Positions 47,620 to 56,825 of a DNA stretch of 64,000 nucleotides are shown piece after piece. The stretch spans positions 62,001 to 126,000 of the forward strand of contig JAIYAY010000028.1 of NCBI GenBank assembly GCA_027488785.1, in the 5' to 3' direction. The first letter of the stretch is position 1; every line of letters begins with the position of its first letter. The notes beneath the pieces are model-generated. The model made no database searches. It was not told where the DNA came from and saw only the letters and a list, made by a program, of their open reading frames with translations. A program made the position numbers and the translations under genes. The DNA comes from Sphingomonadales bacterium. GTDB taxonomy: Bacteria > Pseudomonadota > Alphaproteobacteria > Sphingomonadales > Sphingomonadaceae.

Positions 47620-48462
47620 GCCTTTCAAGCGTTCAGCATGCCAAGTAAGATGCTCGCCCATGAAGGTCGAGATGAAGTAATAGCTGTGGTCATATCCTGG
47701 TTGCATGCGGATGGTTGCTGGCTGACCTACGGCAGCGCACTGCTCAGTCAGCAAATGCGTCTTGAGTTGTGCCTCCAGGAAATTGTCGTCACTCCCTTGG
47801 TCAACCAAAAGGTCGGGCAAGCGGGCCCCGTCAGCAATCAACGCAACGCTATCATAAGCGCGCCACTGAGCCCGATCTTGCCCGATATAGCCGCCCAGCG
47901 CCTTTTCACCCCAGGGGCAATTCAGCGGCGATACAATCGGCGAAAACGCGGATGTCGAACGGAACCGCCCCGGGTTTCGCAGACTGATGGTCAACGCGCC
48001 ATGTCCACCCATAGAATGCCCCATGATCGCTTGCCGCTGCATATCGACAGGGAAATGCTCCGCAATGATGGTGGGAAGTTCATTTTCGATATAGTCACGC
48101 ATGCGGTAATGCTGGTCAAATGGTGCTTGTGTCGCATCAACGTAAAAGCCCGCGCCAAGACCGAAATCATAGGCAGCTTCCGCATCGTCAGGAACCCCCT
48201 CACCACGCGGGCTGGTATCCGGGGCAACAAAGATCAAGCCGAGTTCCGCACACGCACGGCGAAACTCGCCCTTCTCGGTCACATTGGCATGGGTGCACGT
48301 CAGGCCCGAAAGAAACCAGACGACAGGCAACACTGCGCCCTTTTCATGTGGAGGTACATAAACCGAAAAGGTCATGTCGGTGCCGGTGGCAGACGAAGCG
48401 TGGCGATACACACCTTGAACGCCGCCAAAAGCAACGTTGGTGGACACAGTTTCTATGGTCAT
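47617..48462 (-). CDS. fghA: S-formylglutathione hydrolase
   Basis: A 281-residue esterase-D-type protein. GVQGVYRHAS near residue 15, PVVWFLSGLTCTHANVTEKG, APDTSPRGEGVPDD, GHSMGGHGALTI (nucleophile Ser near residue 150) and PGYDHSYYFIST (catalytic His) are all diagnostic. It completes glutathione-dependent formaldehyde oxidation. The glutathione-dependent formaldehyde dehydrogenase usually beside it is not seen in the window. Its start overlaps the deacylase stop by four bases. Confidence 0.95.
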   Translation of the reverse strand: MTIETVSTNVAFGGVQGVYRHASSATGTDMTFSVYVPPHEKGAVLPVVWFLSGLTCTHANVTEKGEFRRACAELGLIFVAPDTSPRGEGVPDDAEAAYDFGLGAGFYVDATQAPFDQHYRMRDYIENELPTIIAEHFPVDMQRQAIMGHSMGGHGALTISLRNPGRFRSTSAFSPIVSPLNCPWGEKALGGYIGQDRAQWRAYDSVALIADGARLPDLLVDQGSDDNFLEAQLKTHLLTEQCAAVGQPATIRMQPGYDHSYYFISTFMGEHLTWHAERLKG

Positions 48463-48965
48463 GCTGACTCCAATATCGGGATAGATTTAATCAAGGGTGG
48501 ATGACGCCAAAAGGTTAGCGCCCGAACAAGGTCATCGGGGGCCAGCCCAACCGTCGCGCTGTTGCGAAGCGGGTGGCAATTGATAAGCTCCGCATCCATA
48601 AACGCTTCATCAAGCACGAACCGTACGGCGCCAGCGGAATCATTTATCGCGGCCAAGGCGGTGACCGACCCCGGGGTAATGCCCAGTAAGCTCTCCATAT
48701 CCTCGGCTTTACCAAAACTCACGCGGCCACATCCAACCGCAGCTGGCAACGCCTTTAGGTCAACGCGCGCTTCTGCCGGAACGGTCACGAGATAATAGTC
48801 CCCCGCCTTGTCCTTCAAGAACAGGTTCTTGGTATGCGCCCCAGGAATGGCATCATTATGGGCATTACTCTCGGCCACAGTAAACACGGCGGGATGTTCA
48901 TAGACTTTATAGGCGACGCCGAGCGCAGCAAAGTCATTATAAAGCTGCGCTTCGGCATCGGTCAT
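48459..48965 (-). CDS. prolyl-tRNA deacylase-like YbaK/ProX protein
   Basis: A 168-residue protein of the YbaK/INS family. TVAESNAHNDAIPGAHTKNLFLKDKAGDYYLVTVP carries the conserved lysine of prolyl-tRNA editing proteins, followed by VSFGKAEDMESLLGITPGSVTALAAIND. Relatives hydrolyse Ala-tRNA-Pro (ProXp-ala). It has no synthetase domain and acts in trans. ATG 48965 was chosen because an upstream ATG at 49019 would overlap the VOC gene. It sits between VOC and fghA. Confidence 0.88.
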   Translation of the reverse strand: MTDAEAQLYNDFAALGVAYKVYEHPAVFTVAESNAHNDAIPGAHTKNLFLKDKAGDYYLVTVPAEARVDLKALPAAVGCGRVSFGKAEDMESLLGITPGSVTALAAINDSAGAVRFVLDEAFMDAELINCHPLRNSATVGLAPDDLVRALTFWRHPPLIKSIPILESA

Positions 48966-48978
48966 GGCAAATGCCGTA

Positions 48979-49359
48979 TCAGTCAGTGATGCGGTGCAAT
49001 GCGCACAGCTTGTTACCATCGGGATCGCGCAAATAAGCGAGATACATTTTCATGCCGCCGCCTTCGCGAATGCCTGGCGCATCTTCAATCGCCTCGCCAC
49101 CATTGTCGACGCCGGCCTGATGCCATGCATTAGCTTGATCGGGCGTCATGGCAAAACCAATGGTGCAGCCATTGCCATGTGTGGCCGGGTTACCATCGAT
49201 TGGCGTCGTTACAATGAACAGCGACCCATTATGCATATAAATTAAGCGCCCTTTAGGATCTTGCATGCCGGGCTTACCACCCATAGCAACAAAGGTCGCA
49301 TCGTAGAATTTCTTTGAACGGGCAATGTCATTGCTGCCGACCATCATGTGACTAAACAT
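48979..49359 (-). CDS. VOC-family (glyoxalase/bleomycin resistance-like) protein
   Basis: A 126-residue single-domain VOC protein. MFSHMMVGSNDIARSKKFYDATF and RDPDGNKLCALHRI give the metal-ligand His and Glu-type positions of the fold, with YMHNGSLFIVTTP between. The reaction is unknown. It is the first gene of the VOC-deacylase-fghA run. The start at 49359 is preceded by AAGGGAGAAACG, a strong ribosome binding site. Confidence 0.85.
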   Translation of the reverse strand: MFSHMMVGSNDIARSKKFYDATFVAMGGKPGMQDPKGRLIYMHNGSLFIVTTPIDGNPATHGNGCTIGFAMTPDQANAWHQAGVDNGGEAIEDAPGIREGGGMKMYLAYLRDPDGNKLCALHRITD

Positions 49360-49430
49360 ATTCGTTTCTCCCTTGAGTCAAATACCACAATTGCCAAGGG
49401 CTTTTCCATTAACCGCGCGGGTGCGCAAGT

Positions 49431-50204
49431 CTAGATTCCTGCGTACCATTCATAATCGCCGACATCTTCCCAATATCCACCCTTTCCGCCGTGGAATTTT
49501 GACAAATCATCGGTCGCTTCGATCCGCATGACATATTTGGCATGCTTATATCCCAACTGCCGTTCGACCCGCAACCGGACGGGGGCGCCATATTTTACCG
49601 GCAAGGTTTCCCCATTCATGGCCCATGCTAATATCGTCTGCGGGTGAAAGGCATCGATCAGGTCAATCGATTCATAATAAGGGCGGGCGCCGTAATTGTC
49701 CGCACAATGAAAGATGATATATTTGGCGCGTGGCGACAATTGGGCCTGTTGCAGCAACAGGCGCAGCGGCGTACCTTGCCATTGCGCAATCGCGCTCCAC
49801 CCCTCCACACAATCATGTCGCGTGATTTGAGTGCGCGCGGGCATCGCCCGTAGCGCGTCTAATCCAATGTTGATTGGGTTGGCTACCATACCATCAATAC
49901 GCAACCGCCAGTCTGCGAAGTTATTCTGAAGATGTGCCAAATATTCCGTCGACGTCCCCGTCAGCGAACCATTGGTTTTGAAGACGGGCGAGATGTCCGA
50001 CAGCGCAAATTCGGGTGCCAAGGTTGCACGGTCCGCTAAGGTACGATGTGTTAGCTGATTGAGTTTTTCGGCACCGCGCAATGCAGACCGAAAGGTTGCA
50101 TTTTCATTCATGGCATCGCAGCCGCCGAGAATTAACGCGCTACTGCCCAAAGTTGCGCTGCGCAGCAGGTCACGGCGTCGGAGCAATTTGCGATTGACTG
50201 TCAT
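49431..50204 (-). CDS. Tat-exported molybdopterin oxidoreductase of the sulfite oxidase fold
   Basis: A 257-residue protein. LLRRRDLLRSATLGSSALILGG is a twin-arginine (RRRDLL) signal sequence, with a possible lipobox LGGC at about residue 27. ITRHDCVEGWSAIAQWQG contains the cysteine that would ligate molybdenum, and ARPYYESIDLIDA and NGETLPVKYGAPVRLRVERQLGYKHAKYV belong to the SUOX/MsrP-type domain. It is distinct from MsrP by its neighbour, a four-helix cytochrome b rather than MsrQ. Substrate unknown; likely periplasmic. Confidence 0.85.
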   Translation of the reverse strand: MTVNRKLLRRRDLLRSATLGSSALILGGCDAMNENATFRSALRGAEKLNQLTHRTLADRATLAPEFALSDISPVFKTNGSLTGTSTEYLAHLQNNFADWRLRIDGMVANPINIGLDALRAMPARTQITRHDCVEGWSAIAQWQGTPLRLLLQQAQLSPRAKYIIFHCADNYGARPYYESIDLIDAFHPQTILAWAMNGETLPVKYGAPVRLRVERQLGYKHAKYVMRIEATDDLSKFHGGKGGYWEDVGDYEWYAGI

Positions 50205-51040
50205 GCCAAGTCCCCCGTTGCTTCAGGTTTCGACGTCGTCACATGCCGCCCGGTAATCATCGACCTTATGCCGTTAATCGGACCTGATAGCAGCACCATG
50301 ATCAGGTGCACGACCACGAACAGGGTCATCATGGCGGCAGCGATAAAATGCAGCGACCGTGCCGACTGTCGCCCGCCAAATATATCCAGCAACCACGGCC
50401 AAGCCGCGTTCATCGCTGGAGACATGGTGATGCCGGTCAGAATCAACAGAGGAAATAGTATGAATATCACGCCGATATAGCTGAATTTTTGCATTATATT
50501 ATAATGACTTGTTCCATATTTATCGCCAAAACGAAGCCGCGCATGGTTTTTGATGTCGCTCCAGAGCGCGCGCGGGCTCCATTCCCCACGCCGCACGTGC
50601 AAGTCCTTACGGATGTGACCGTTAACAAGCGAAATGAGCATGAAGGCCGTCAAGCCAAGCGCAAAAACCCAAGCAAAGGCAAAATGCCAACGCCGCGCGG
50701 CGGCCAAATCATACCCTGTGGGTATGGTCGCCCATCCGGGGAAAGCGACACGGCGCACATTCTCTTTCGCATCCAAAGACAACCCCAATACGCCCGTTGT
50801 TTCAAAGGAAGCGTTTCCGATTCTGACAAAGCCTTTGGTGCGCGTGTCGTCAATTTGCAGCCATGCATAATCTTCGCGTGAGCCAAAGTCGCCCCAATAA
50901 AGCTGCGGATGAGCATTGAAGATCATGAGGCCGCTCATGAGCAACATGGTCGCGACGAACGCATTCAGCCAGTGCCAGATTCGCGTGGCAAGACAGTGTC
51001 GCTTTGCCACTTCCTGTTTTATTTTAGGCGCTACTTCCAT
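50201..51040 (-). CDS. cytochrome b/b6-type membrane protein partnered with the molybdoenzyme
   Basis: A 279-residue membrane protein with four or five hydrophobic segments: ATRIWHWLNAFVATMLLMSG, WHFAFAWVFALGLTAFMLISL, FSYIGVIFILFPLLILTG and LHFIAAAMMTLFVVVHLIMVLL. Conserved histidines (WHWLNA, WHFAFAW, LHFIAA, VVHLIM) could bind two haems. It probably passes electrons between the quinone pool and the exported molybdoenzyme. ATG 51040 has GAGGAG six bases upstream; the in-frame 51115 lacks support. Overlaps the molybdoenzyme gene by four bases (ATGA). Confidence 0.85.
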   Translation of the reverse strand: MEVAPKIKQEVAKRHCLATRIWHWLNAFVATMLLMSGLMIFNAHPQLYWGDFGSREDYAWLQIDDTRTKGFVRIGNASFETTGVLGLSLDAKENVRRVAFPGWATIPTGYDLAAARRWHFAFAWVFALGLTAFMLISLVNGHIRKDLHVRRGEWSPRALWSDIKNHARLRFGDKYGTSHYNIMQKFSYIGVIFILFPLLILTGITMSPAMNAAWPWLLDIFGGRQSARSLHFIAAAMMTLFVVVHLIMVLLSGPINGIRSMITGRHVTTSKPEATGDLA

Positions 51041-51174
51041 AAACGACTCCTCGAAAGACGTTGATGCGGCCCTGCGCCTTTGAGCAGCAGCGATAATGCC
51101 AAAATAGCTAACCAAATTGGCAACAGTATAACTTTACTACAACACTATAGTTATCAAACGTTTAATACAGCAGT

Positions 51175-51205
51175 GCAAGGGCACTCATGTAAAAGCGGCC
51201 CTTGC
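51175..51205 (-). terminator. hairpin downstream of parB
   Basis: GCAAGGGC (51175-51182) pairs perfectly with GCCCTTGC (51198-51205), just after the parB stop on the minus strand. No T-run follows, so it may be an mRNA 3' stabiliser or a weak terminator. Confidence 0.5.
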
Positions 51206-51212
51206 TAAACAC

Positions 51213-52145
51213 CTAGAACTTCTCGCCTGTGAGCCGCTGACAGAGCATGTCCAATTGGTCCAAACTGCCATATTCGAATGTCACTGCGCCAGCGCCGGTC
51301 GCATCTTTTTGCGCTATTCGAACCTTCAATCCCAAAAGATCGCCAAGATGCGTCTCGACGGCGCGGATGTCGGCGTTTTCCGGCACATTTGCCCCAGCGG
51401 TCTTGCGATTTTTTGCTTTTGGTGCACGCTCCTGCTGCACAAGCGCTTCGGTCGCTCGGACCGAAAGACCGTTTTTAATGACCAGCATCGCAAGCTGGAC
51501 AGCGTTTTCACTCCCCAGCAACGCGCGCGCATGCCCCATGCTGAGTTTTTCTTCGGTCACAAGATCACGCAGCGTCGGCGGCAAATCGAGCAAGCGCATC
51601 ATGTTTGCGACATGGCTGCGGGATTTGTGCACCAGATCAGCCAATTCAGCCGCGCTGTGCCCAAAAAGTTCAGTCAGCTTTTTATAAGCTTCTGCCTCTT
51701 CAATCGGATTCAAGTCCTGCCGCTGGATATTTTCAAGCAGGGCAATCTCGACCGTTTCCGTATCGTCAAAATTTCGAACGATCGCGGGTAAATCGTGCAA
51801 CTGTGCGCGCTGCGCCGCGCGCCAACGGCGCTCACCAGCTACAATTTGGTATCCGCCCTGAAAAGGCCGCACAACAATAGGCTGAATAATCCCGTGCCGC
51901 GCAATGCTGGCCGCCAGCTCATCCAGCTTTTCATCGGTAAAATGCCGCCGTGGCTGATTGGGATTGGGACGAATGTCGATGACCGACAAAGTGGTCACAC
52001 CTTGGCTACGGGCATCTCGATCTGCGGCAGAATTTCCAGAAACATTGTCGCCCCGCAGGGCTTCGCCCAACAAGGCATCTAGGCCTCGGCCTAGGCCCAT
52101 TTTCTTCTTCAAGGGCGATTTTTCGGACGGATTATCATTGCTCAC
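51213..52145 (-). CDS. parB: chromosome partitioning protein ParB
   Basis: A 310-residue ParB. N-terminal basic region with GLGRGLDALLGE, then the CTPase motif IRPNPNQPRRHFTDEKLDELAASI and VAGERRWRAAQRAQ (the GERR loop), followed by the helix-turn-helix LTELFGHSAAELADLVHKSRSHVANMMRLLDLP and a C-terminal dimerisation domain. ParB binds the parS sites at 53.5 and 55.5 kb and slides as a CTP-bound clamp. Overlaps parA by four bases. Confidence 0.97.
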   Translation of the reverse strand: MSNDNPSEKSPLKKKMGLGRGLDALLGEALRGDNVSGNSAADRDARSQGVTTLSVIDIRPNPNQPRRHFTDEKLDELAASIARHGIIQPIVVRPFQGGYQIVAGERRWRAAQRAQLHDLPAIVRNFDDTETVEIALLENIQRQDLNPIEEAEAYKKLTELFGHSAAELADLVHKSRSHVANMMRLLDLPPTLRDLVTEEKLSMGHARALLGSENAVQLAMLVIKNGLSVRATEALVQQERAPKAKNRKTAGANVPENADIRAVETHLGDLLGLKVRIAQKDATGAGAVTFEYGSLDQLDMLCQRLTGEKF

Positions 52146-52921
52146 GCTGCTAACTCCCGGGCCGGCAGGCGGCCGATCAATTCTCGTGCAAGTTTCATAT
52201 AGGCTTCGGATCCCGCGCAGCGATGATCATAGACCAACGCAGGAAGACCATGGCTGGGGGCTTCTGACAAGCGCACATTGCGCGGAATCACCGTATCAAA
52301 CACCAGATCGCCCAAGCAACTGCGCACATCATCAGCCACTTGTTCCGTCAACCGGTTGCGCTTGTCATACATGGTCAGCGCGACGCCCAAGATGGACAGC
52401 GCCGGATTAAATCGACCTTGGATGCGCTCCACCGTCTGCAGAAGCTGGCTCAACCCCTCAAGCGCGAAAAATTCGCATTGTAGGGGGACGAGAAGCGATT
52501 CTACGGCGACCAGCGCATTGACCGTGGTCAGGCCAAGCGACGGAGGGCAGTCGATGAGGCAAATGTCCCAATGCGCATCAGATTTGTCAAACGCAGCCTT
52601 CAGCCGTCCCGTGCGGTCTTCATATTCGACAAGTTCGATTTCAGCGCCGGACAAATCAACGGTTGCTGGAACTATATCAAGATTCGGAATGAGTGTAGGA
52701 ATGGCAGCATCTTTTAAAGATACATCGCCGAGCAACAAATCATAGCTGCTATGCACACGCTGCGCCTGTTGAAGGCCAAGGCCGGTGGAAGCATTGCCCT
52801 GGGGGTCCAAGTCGACCAACACACAGCGCCAGCCGCTTGCAGCAAATGCAGTGGCAAGATTGATGGCGGTGGTTGTTTTTCCGACACCACCTTTCTGATT
52901 GGCTACCGCTATTCGGATCAT
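52142..52921 (-). CDS. parA: chromosome partitioning ATPase ParA
   Basis: A 259-residue Soj-type ATPase. IAVANQKGGVGKTTTAINLATA is the deviant Walker A, VLVDLDPQGNASTGLGL the Walker A', and CLIDCPPSLGLTTVNALVA the switch II. ParA waves pull ParB-bound origins apart. It overlaps rsmG and parB by four bases each, forming the tail of the rsmG-parA-parB unit. It is distinct from the MipZ at 5.4 kb. Confidence 0.97.
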   Translation of the reverse strand: MIRIAVANQKGGVGKTTTAINLATAFAASGWRCVLVDLDPQGNASTGLGLQQAQRVHSSYDLLLGDVSLKDAAIPTLIPNLDIVPATVDLSGAEIELVEYEDRTGRLKAAFDKSDAHWDICLIDCPPSLGLTTVNALVAVESLLVPLQCEFFALEGLSQLLQTVERIQGRFNPALSILGVALTMYDKRNRLTEQVADDVRSCLGDLVFDTVIPRNVRLSEAPSHGLPALVYDHRCAGSEAYMKLARELIGRLPARELAA

Positions 52922-53586
52922 TCCTCTTGCCCCTGTGCTTCAACGATGGCGCGCGTTTTGCGTTTCCCCGATAATGTACCCACAAGAATACCCGCCTCTT
53001 GGTCTGTTACACTGTCCATGATACGGAAATTTCCGTCCCACACCGACTGCGCGCCTTCCCACTCCGCTTTTGCATTACGCCCCTTTGGCAAGAGCCACAA
53101 AGTGTTATTTGTTGCAAAGCGCGCGGCGAGATCAAACAATTTTGGTAAAGGCGCAAAGGCGCGGGCGCTAATGACTGAAAAGGGCGCAGTTTCAAGACGC
53201 TCCAATGTCACGCCGGCAACACGCACGCGGTGCGTGAGGTCAAGCATTTCGATCGCTCTTTGCAGATAATCGATCCTGCGCGCGCGCGATTCCACTAAAG
53301 TCACATGATGTTTGGTCAGCAATGCAATGACCAATCCCGGAAAACCGGCGCCAGATCCCAAATCGAGCCAATTACTTTGTGGCGCAGAACTATCGGTAAA
53401 CAGCAGCAACTGCGCACTATCGACGATATGACGTGACCAAATATGATCTAGTGTTGAGGCAGATATCAAATTCTGGCTTTCAGCTTCCCGCTTTAGAAAT
53501 GCCACGAATGTGTCGAGGGCATCCAATGTTTCACGTGAAACATGCAGCTGGACCTTCAACCAAGCAATGGCTTCATTCTCGGTCAT
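52918..53586 (-). CDS. rsmG: 16S rRNA (guanine-N7)-methyltransferase RsmG
   Basis: A 222-residue SAM-dependent enzyme that methylates G527 of 16S rRNA; its loss gives streptomycin resistance in several bacteria. [18 protein letters not shown] is the SAM motif, and [18 protein letters not shown] the second. A perfect parS lies inside the coding start (residues HVSRET). Both ends overlap neighbours by four bases. Confidence 0.96.
   Translation of the reverse strand: MTENEAIAWLKVQLHVSRETLDALDTFVAFLKREAESQNLISASTLDHIWSRHIVDSAQLLLFTDSSAPQSNWLDLGSGAGFPGLVIALLTKHHVTLVESRARRIDYLQRAIEMLDLTHRVRVAGVTLERLETAPFSVISARAFAPLPKLFDLAARFATNNTLWLLPKGRNAKAEWEGAQSVWDGNFRIMDSVTDQEAGILVGTLSGKRKTRAIVEAQGQEE
53527..53542. 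promoter_or_regulatory. parS site inside rsmG
   Basis: TGTTTCACGTGAAACA, a perfect 16-bp palindrome identical to the consensus parS. It encodes part of HVSRET in RsmG, so the protein sequence conserves it. The canonical position near oriC, 8.5 kb away, suits the chromosome-segregation role. Confidence 0.95.
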
Positions 53587-55454
53587 GCCGCTTGTGCTAC
53601 AGCAATTTTAGCGCGCTTGGCGTGCACGAGAATGGCGGCAAGAGCGGCGGGCGTAATACCCCTAATCCGTGACGCAGCGGCCAAATTTTCAGGCCGCGAC
53701 GCCTCAAGCCGCTCAACCATTTCATGCGACAATCCAGATATAGCCCGATAATCCATCAACGCCGACAATTGTATCTGCTCATTGGCCGCCATGTCATTTA
53801 TCTCGGCCTCTTGCCGTGCCAAATAGGGAGCATAACGGCCGTCTTGTTCCAACTCCATGATCAAGTCCCGCGGCCAAGCGACGTCATCCAATTCCAACAA
53901 TTGGGCAATAGATACCTGCGGAAAGCGCAACCAATCGAACAATGACATTTTGCCAGCGTCTTGCTTCACAGAAATACCCTGTTTGATCAGGACATCAGCA
54001 CTCACGCTTTTCTGCAGCCTGTTTTGAAGTTCGCTCTGCTGCATAAGTCGGTCTTGGAAATGGCGCACACGTTCATCACCTACCGCACCGACGGAAATGG
54101 CCAGCGGTGTAAGCCGCGAGCCAGCATTGTCAGAGCGCAAACGCAGGCGATACTCCGCCCGCGCCGTCAACATGCGATAGGGCTCGGTCACGCCTTGCAG
54201 GGTTAGATCATCGATCATCACCGCGATGTAGCTATTGGTCCTGTCGATGGGTGGCATAGGCTGCGCCAAAATCTTCGACGCCGCGCCCATTCCGGCTACA
54301 AGGCCTTGTGCAGCGGCTTCCTCATAACCCGTGGTACCGTTAATCTGCCCTGCGCAATATAGCCCCTCAAATCCGCGCACCGCGAGACTGGAATCCAAAC
54401 AGCGTGGGTCAATATAGTCATACTCAACGGCATAGCCTGGCACAACAATCTCACATTGCGCGAGGCCAGTCATGGATCGGACCATAGCCGCCTGAATATC
54501 CGTTGGCAGCGACGTTGAAATGCCGTTGGGATAGATTAAATGGCTATCGAGGCCTTCAGGCTCTAGAAACACCTGATGCCCTTCGCGATCACCGAACCGG
54601 AAAATCTTGTCTTCAATCGATGGGCAATAACGCGGCCCCCTACCCTCAATATCACCACCAAAAAGCGGGGAGCGATGCAGGCCTGACCGGATGATATCGT
54701 GCGTTTGGGCATTAGTGCGCGACATCGCACAGAATAATTGTGGCACAGACCGACGGGGGCGCATGGATGACATAGTCCAGTCATCTTCATCGGAGGGCTG
54801 CATCTCCAACCGGGACCAATCAATCGTGCGCCCATCAAGCCGAGGCGGCGTGCCTGTTTTTAATCGCGCGATAGGCAGGTCTGCACCGCGCAATTGCTGG
54901 GACAAGAGCATGGCGGATGCTTCGCCCACACGGCCACCTTCGAGCCGCTCTTCGCCGCGGAATAGCTTACCGCCAAGAAACGTCCCTGTGGCCAAAACCA
55001 CCGCGGCAGAAGTGATGATGCCACCATCGCCCAAAACCAAGCCAGCAACGCGTGTCGGGGCATTTGGCAGAAAATGCAGCGCCGCAGCTTCGCCTTCAAC
55101 TATGTGTAAGTTCGCCAAGCCCGCAAGCTGCGCCTGGATCGATGTTTTAAATAACCGCCTATCCGCCTGAATCCGCGGCCCCTGCACGGCTGCACCTTTT
55201 GATGCATTGAGCATGCGATAATGCACCGCAGCATCGTCGGCCGCGCGACCGATCAGGCCATCAAAGGCATCGACCTCACGCACCAAATGCCCCTTGCCCA
55301 AGCCACCAATGGCTGGATTGCAGGACATGGCGCCAATCATGGCCTTGTCAAAGCTGACCAAAGCGACACGCAAACCCATGCGTGCAGCAACCGCGGCAGC
55401 CTCTGTGCCCGCGTGACCGCCACCTACAACAATGATGTCGAAATCAGTCGTCAT
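53583..55454 (-). CDS. mnmG: tRNA uridine-5-carboxymethylaminomethyl modification enzyme MnmG
   Basis: A 623-residue FAD protein. [19 protein letters not shown] is the FAD motif; [23 protein letters not shown] the family signature; [26 protein letters not shown] the second nucleotide site; the C-terminal helical domain ends near AKIAVAQAA. With MnmE it installs the cmnm5 group on U34 of several tRNAs. Its stop overlaps the rsmG start. Confidence 0.97.
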   Translation of the reverse strand: MTTDFDIIVVGGGHAGTEAAAVAARMGLRVALVSFDKAMIGAMSCNPAIGGLGKGHLVREVDAFDGLIGRAADDAAVHYRMLNASKGAAVQGPRIQADRRLFKTSIQAQLAGLANLHIVEGEAAALHFLPNAPTRVAGLVLGDGGIITSAAVVLATGTFLGGKLFRGEERLEGGRVGEASAMLLSQQLRGADLPIARLKTGTPPRLDGRTIDWSRLEMQPSDEDDWTMSSMRPRRSVPQLFCAMSRTNAQTHDIIRSGLHRSPLFGGDIEGRGPRYCPSIEDKIFRFGDREGHQVFLEPEGLDSHLIYPNGISTSLPTDIQAAMVRSMTGLAQCEIVVPGYAVEYDYIDPRCLDSSLAVRGFEGLYCAGQINGTTGYEEAAAQGLVAGMGAASKILAQPMPPIDRTNSYIAVMIDDLTLQGVTEPYRMLTARAEYRLRLRSDNAGSRLTPLAISVGAVGDERVRHFQDRLMQQSELQNRLQKSVSADVLIKQGISVKQDAGKMSLFDWLRFPQVSIAQLLELDDVAWPRDLIMELEQDGRYAPYLARQEAEINDMAANEQIQLSALMDYRAISGLSHEMVERLEASRPENLAAASRIRGITPAALAAILVHAKRAKIAVAQAA

Positions 55455-55504
55455 GCGTCGCGCATATACGAACTATGCCCGATGGTCAAAAAAGACTGGT
55501 GATC

Positions 55505-55520
55505 TGTTTCACGTGAAACA
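55505..55520. promoter_or_regulatory. parS site between mnmG and mnmE
   Basis: TGTTTCACGTGAAACA, a second perfect parS identical to the one in rsmG. It lies in the 68-base intergenic spacer between the mnmE stop and the mnmG start, two bases downstream of the mnmE stop codon. Together the two sites are 2 kb apart. Confidence 0.95.
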
Positions 55521-55522
55521 GG

Positions 55523-56818
55523 TTATTTGCCCACGCAGAATTTTCCAAAGACAGTGTCGAGCAGATCTTCGGTATGCGCGCGGCCCGTCAAGGCGTCGAG
55601 TGCGCGCCTTACCTGCCGGAGATTTTCTGCAATAATCAGCCAGTCTTCTGAACTGCTGCACGCGGCCAATGCCTCTGCGGCTTCAGCCAATAACATTCTT
55701 TGTCGCGCATTGATGGCAAACTGATCCGGCGGCGGCAGCAGTGTCTTGGCCCGCGTCGCCACAATATGGAGAAGCTCAGCTATGCCAGCACCCGTCTGGG
55801 CGGACACCGAAATCGCGTTCGCAGACTTTGCTACACTTCCCATAACGTCATTTTTTGCTGATATTTCAATAAGATGGGTGTGTTGCGGGCCTGCGTCTTC
55901 CGGACCAAGCCACAACAATATGTCAGCCTGCTGTATCGCGGCATGGCTTCGGTCAATACCGATACGTTCGATGGCGTCAGCACTATCGTCGCGCAACCCG
56001 GCCGTATCCGTAAACAGCAAAGCCACCCCTTCGACCGCCACGGGCACCTCAATCATATCGCGCGTCGTTCCGGCAATATCAGAGACAATGGCCGCCTCCC
56101 GCCCAACCAGTGCATTTAGCAAAGTGGATTTTCCACTATTGGGCGGACCTGCCAAGACGACGCGCAAGCCATCCTTTAACTTTTCGGCAGGCGGGCTGGC
56201 CAGTAATTGCGATATTTTTTTCTGTAATTTTTCACAACCATTTGAAATAAATATATTATTTTGCGAATCTACATCGCCTTCATCCGAAAAATCCAGCTCC
56301 GCTTCGGTGAGCGCAGACAGACGGAGTACCTCTTGCCGATACTCTTCAATCGCCGCGCTGAATGCGCCGCCAAACATTTTGGTTGCCGCGCGGCGCTGCC
56401 ATTCGGTCTCTGCTGACAAGAGATCTGCCAATCCTTCGGCTTCATTCAAACCCATTCGGCCATTGGCAAAAGCACGGCGGGTAAATTCTCCAGCCTCCGC
56501 GCGCCGGACTTCGGGGAAATGAGCGATCGCATTTTCAACGGCGCGCACCACGGCGCGGCCGCCATGGAGATGGAGCTCAACCAGATCTTCGCCCGTTGCC
56601 GTGTCTGGACCGGGAAAGACGAGCGCCAACGCCTGATCCAATATCTCCTGAGTCTCGGGCGACCGCAGTCTACACACAGTCGCCCTGCGCGGGGACGGAA
56701 CCCGTCCGACCAAACCCCGCAATATATCAAAAGCCGCAGGGCCGCTGATACGCATTATGGCAATAGCAGCGGGCGGCGCGCCGCTGGACAGCGCGAAAAT
56801 CGTGTCAGCAGACGTCAT
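55523..56818 (-). CDS. mnmE: tRNA modification GTPase MnmE
   Basis: A 431-residue GTPase. TIFALSSGAPPAAIAIMRISG and the folate-binding-like N-terminal domain are followed by the G domain: AGPPNSGKSTLLNALVG (G1), DIAGTTRDMIEVPV (G2), and FTDTAGLR (G3). The C-terminus FGKFCVGK holds the conserved cysteine (usually CIGK). It works with MnmG on tRNA wobble uridines. The ATG at 56818 follows a GTG at 56821; the ATG is chosen. The DUF6489 gene ends seven bases upstream. Confidence 0.96.
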   Translation of the reverse strand: MTSADTIFALSSGAPPAAIAIMRISGPAAFDILRGLVGRVPSPRRATVCRLRSPETQEILDQALALVFPGPDTATGEDLVELHLHGGRAVVRAVENAIAHFPEVRRAEAGEFTRRAFANGRMGLNEAEGLADLLSAETEWQRRAATKMFGGAFSAAIEEYRQEVLRLSALTEAELDFSDEGDVDSQNNIFISNGCEKLQKKISQLLASPPAEKLKDGLRVVLAGPPNSGKSTLLNALVGREAAIVSDIAGTTRDMIEVPVAVEGVALLFTDTAGLRDDSADAIERIGIDRSHAAIQQADILLWLGPEDAGPQHTHLIEISAKNDVMGSVAKSANAISVSAQTGAGIAELLHIVATRAKTLLPPPDQFAINARQRMLLAEAAEALAACSSSEDWLIIAENLRQVRRALDALTGRAHTEDLLDTVFGKFCVGK

Positions 56819-56825
56819 CACAAAG

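Noticed and set aside
47428-48504. 358-residue plus-strand frame over tRNA-Gly and fghA
   Set aside because: It passes through a tRNA gene and runs antisense to fghA.
49431-51040. MsrP-MsrQ methionine sulfoxide repair pair
   Set aside because: The molybdoenzyme is shorter than MsrP and its partner is a longer cytochrome b with different histidine layout; the identification is not safe.
52749-55520. The parA-rsmG-mnmG area as a plasmid-type partition or mobile locus
   Set aside because: ParA and ParB are the chromosomal type, with standard neighbours and consensus parS near oriC; nothing suggests transfer.
55746-56522. 258-residue plus-strand frame inside mnmE
   Set aside because: Ser/Ala-rich shadow antisense to the GTPase.
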